Assembly (NCBI GenBank): GCA_965603515.1
Contig: CBFDDH010000070.1
Location: 1-5,112, forward strand
Length of the DNA stretch: 5,112 nt
Direction: 5' to 3'
From: JAUVZL01 sp965603515
GTDB taxonomy: Bacteria > Hydrothermota > Tepidihabitantia > SM23-42
Below are positions 4,862 through 5,112 of this stretch, piece by piece (position 1 is the stretch's first letter; every line of letters starts with the position of its first letter). A program made the translations under genes and the position numbers. The notes beneath the pieces are model-generated. The model worked only from the letters and a program-made list of their open reading frames with translations. It was not told the origin of the DNA and did not search any database.

Positions 4862-5000
4862 TGCTTATAGCTAATAGCGGATGGCTGATAGCTAATGGCA
4901 AAGAGCGAAGGGCGTAAAGAGTAGAGAGTATGGCGTAAGGAGTAGGGAGAAGATATGTAACGGTGTATCAGAGTGTCGGAGTAACGGGGTAACGGAGAAC
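4862..5000. repeat. Degenerate tandem repeats of about 21 bp and GTAACGG repeats
   Basis: ATAGCTAAT recurs at 4867 and 4888 (21 bp apart). GGCGTAA starts two adjacent 21-bp units at 4911 and 4932, which agree at 17 of 21 positions. GTAACGG occurs at 4957, 4981 and 4989. The minus strand translates to repetitive strings such as AISYQPSAISY, typical of non-coding low-complexity repeats in candidate-phylum genomes. No gene is supported. Confidence 0.6.
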
Positions 5001-5021
5001 ACACTCTGTTGAAGAAACTGG

Positions 5022-5044
5022 ATTCCCTGGTTAAACCAGAGAAT
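5022..5044. repeat. Imperfect hairpin of REP-like type
   Basis: ATTC, one mismatch and CTGGT pair with ACCAG, the mismatch and GAAT around a 3-nt loop. The flanks CTGG and GAATGAC resemble a widespread family of small intergenic palindromes with a GGATTCCC...GGGAATGAC core. The assignment to that family is by appearance only. Confidence 0.45.
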
Positions 5045-5089
5045 GACTCAATTTTCTAATAACTCAATTACTTAGTTACTTAATAACTT

Positions 5090-5110
5090 ATCAAAGGTTT
5101 ATCCTTTGAT
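5090..5110. repeat. Perfect hairpin at the window edge, possible terminator
   Basis: ATCAAAGG and CCTTTGAT form an 8-bp stem with loop TTTAT, followed by TT at the window end. It lies after an AT-rich run of repeated TTACTTA-like words (5055-5089). It could be the terminator of a gene entering from the right, but this cannot be judged without more sequence. Confidence 0.4.
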
Positions 5111-5112
5111 TT

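Noticed and set aside
4862..5000. A CRISPR array in the repeat-rich tail
   Set aside because: The repeats are degenerate and adjacent without unique spacers of uniform length, so this is low-complexity tandem repeat DNA.
4668..5004. Two minus-strand frames across the tRNA region (4668-4901, 4741-5004)
   Set aside because: They are antisense translations of tRNA-Thr and tRNA-Tyr (for example AGKDSNLRRLTPADLQSAPF) plus low-complexity repeat DNA, a well-known source of false proteins.

Overview
The window is probably from an uncultured bacterium of the candidate division WOR-3 (Stahlbacteria) type or a related FCB-like lineage. The evidence is a gingipain-type (C25) secreted protease fragment with tandem Ca-loop/Ig modules of the 'DGNGNGILDPGE' kind, a FlgD-like/type IX-like C-terminal sorting domain, and intergenic DNA full of low-complexity and palindromic dispersed repeats. 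The placement is inferred from protein style, not demonstrated.

Layout. Bases 1-2223 (+) hold the 3' part of the secreted C25-like protease gene, whose 5' end lies outside the window. It is followed by a strong hairpin at 2262-2302 and about 220 bp of gene-free DNA. Two genes on the minus strand follow: a stand-alone HD-GYP domain protein (2523-3170) and a rubrerythrin-like ferritin-superfamily protein (3444-3899). From 4036 to 4524 lies decayed DNA: a short plus-strand Cys-rich reading frame, an opposing minus-strand frame with no good start, and a 92-bp dispersed repeat with inverted ends exactly where the minus-strand frame begins. A plus-strand tRNA unit follows: a consensus promoter (4561-4588), tRNA-Thr(UGU), tRNA-Tyr(GUA) and an intrinsic terminator. 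The last 250 bp are tandem and palindromic low-complexity repeats.

The most notable signal is regulatory. The two minus-strand genes have near-consensus sigma-70 promoters of the same build: TATAAT, a 16-bp spacer, TTGAC(A/C), and an inverted TGTCAA half overlapping or abutting the -35 box. Each also carries a 22-bp element (20/22 identical) ending exactly 21 bp upstream of the -35 box. The spacers between these parts are unrelated, so the element looks like a conserved binding site rather than a leftover of simple duplication. This suggests that the c-di-GMP-type phosphodiesterase and the ferritin-like protein are co-regulated. At the ferritin copy, the element also covers the -10 box of a divergent plus-strand promoter.
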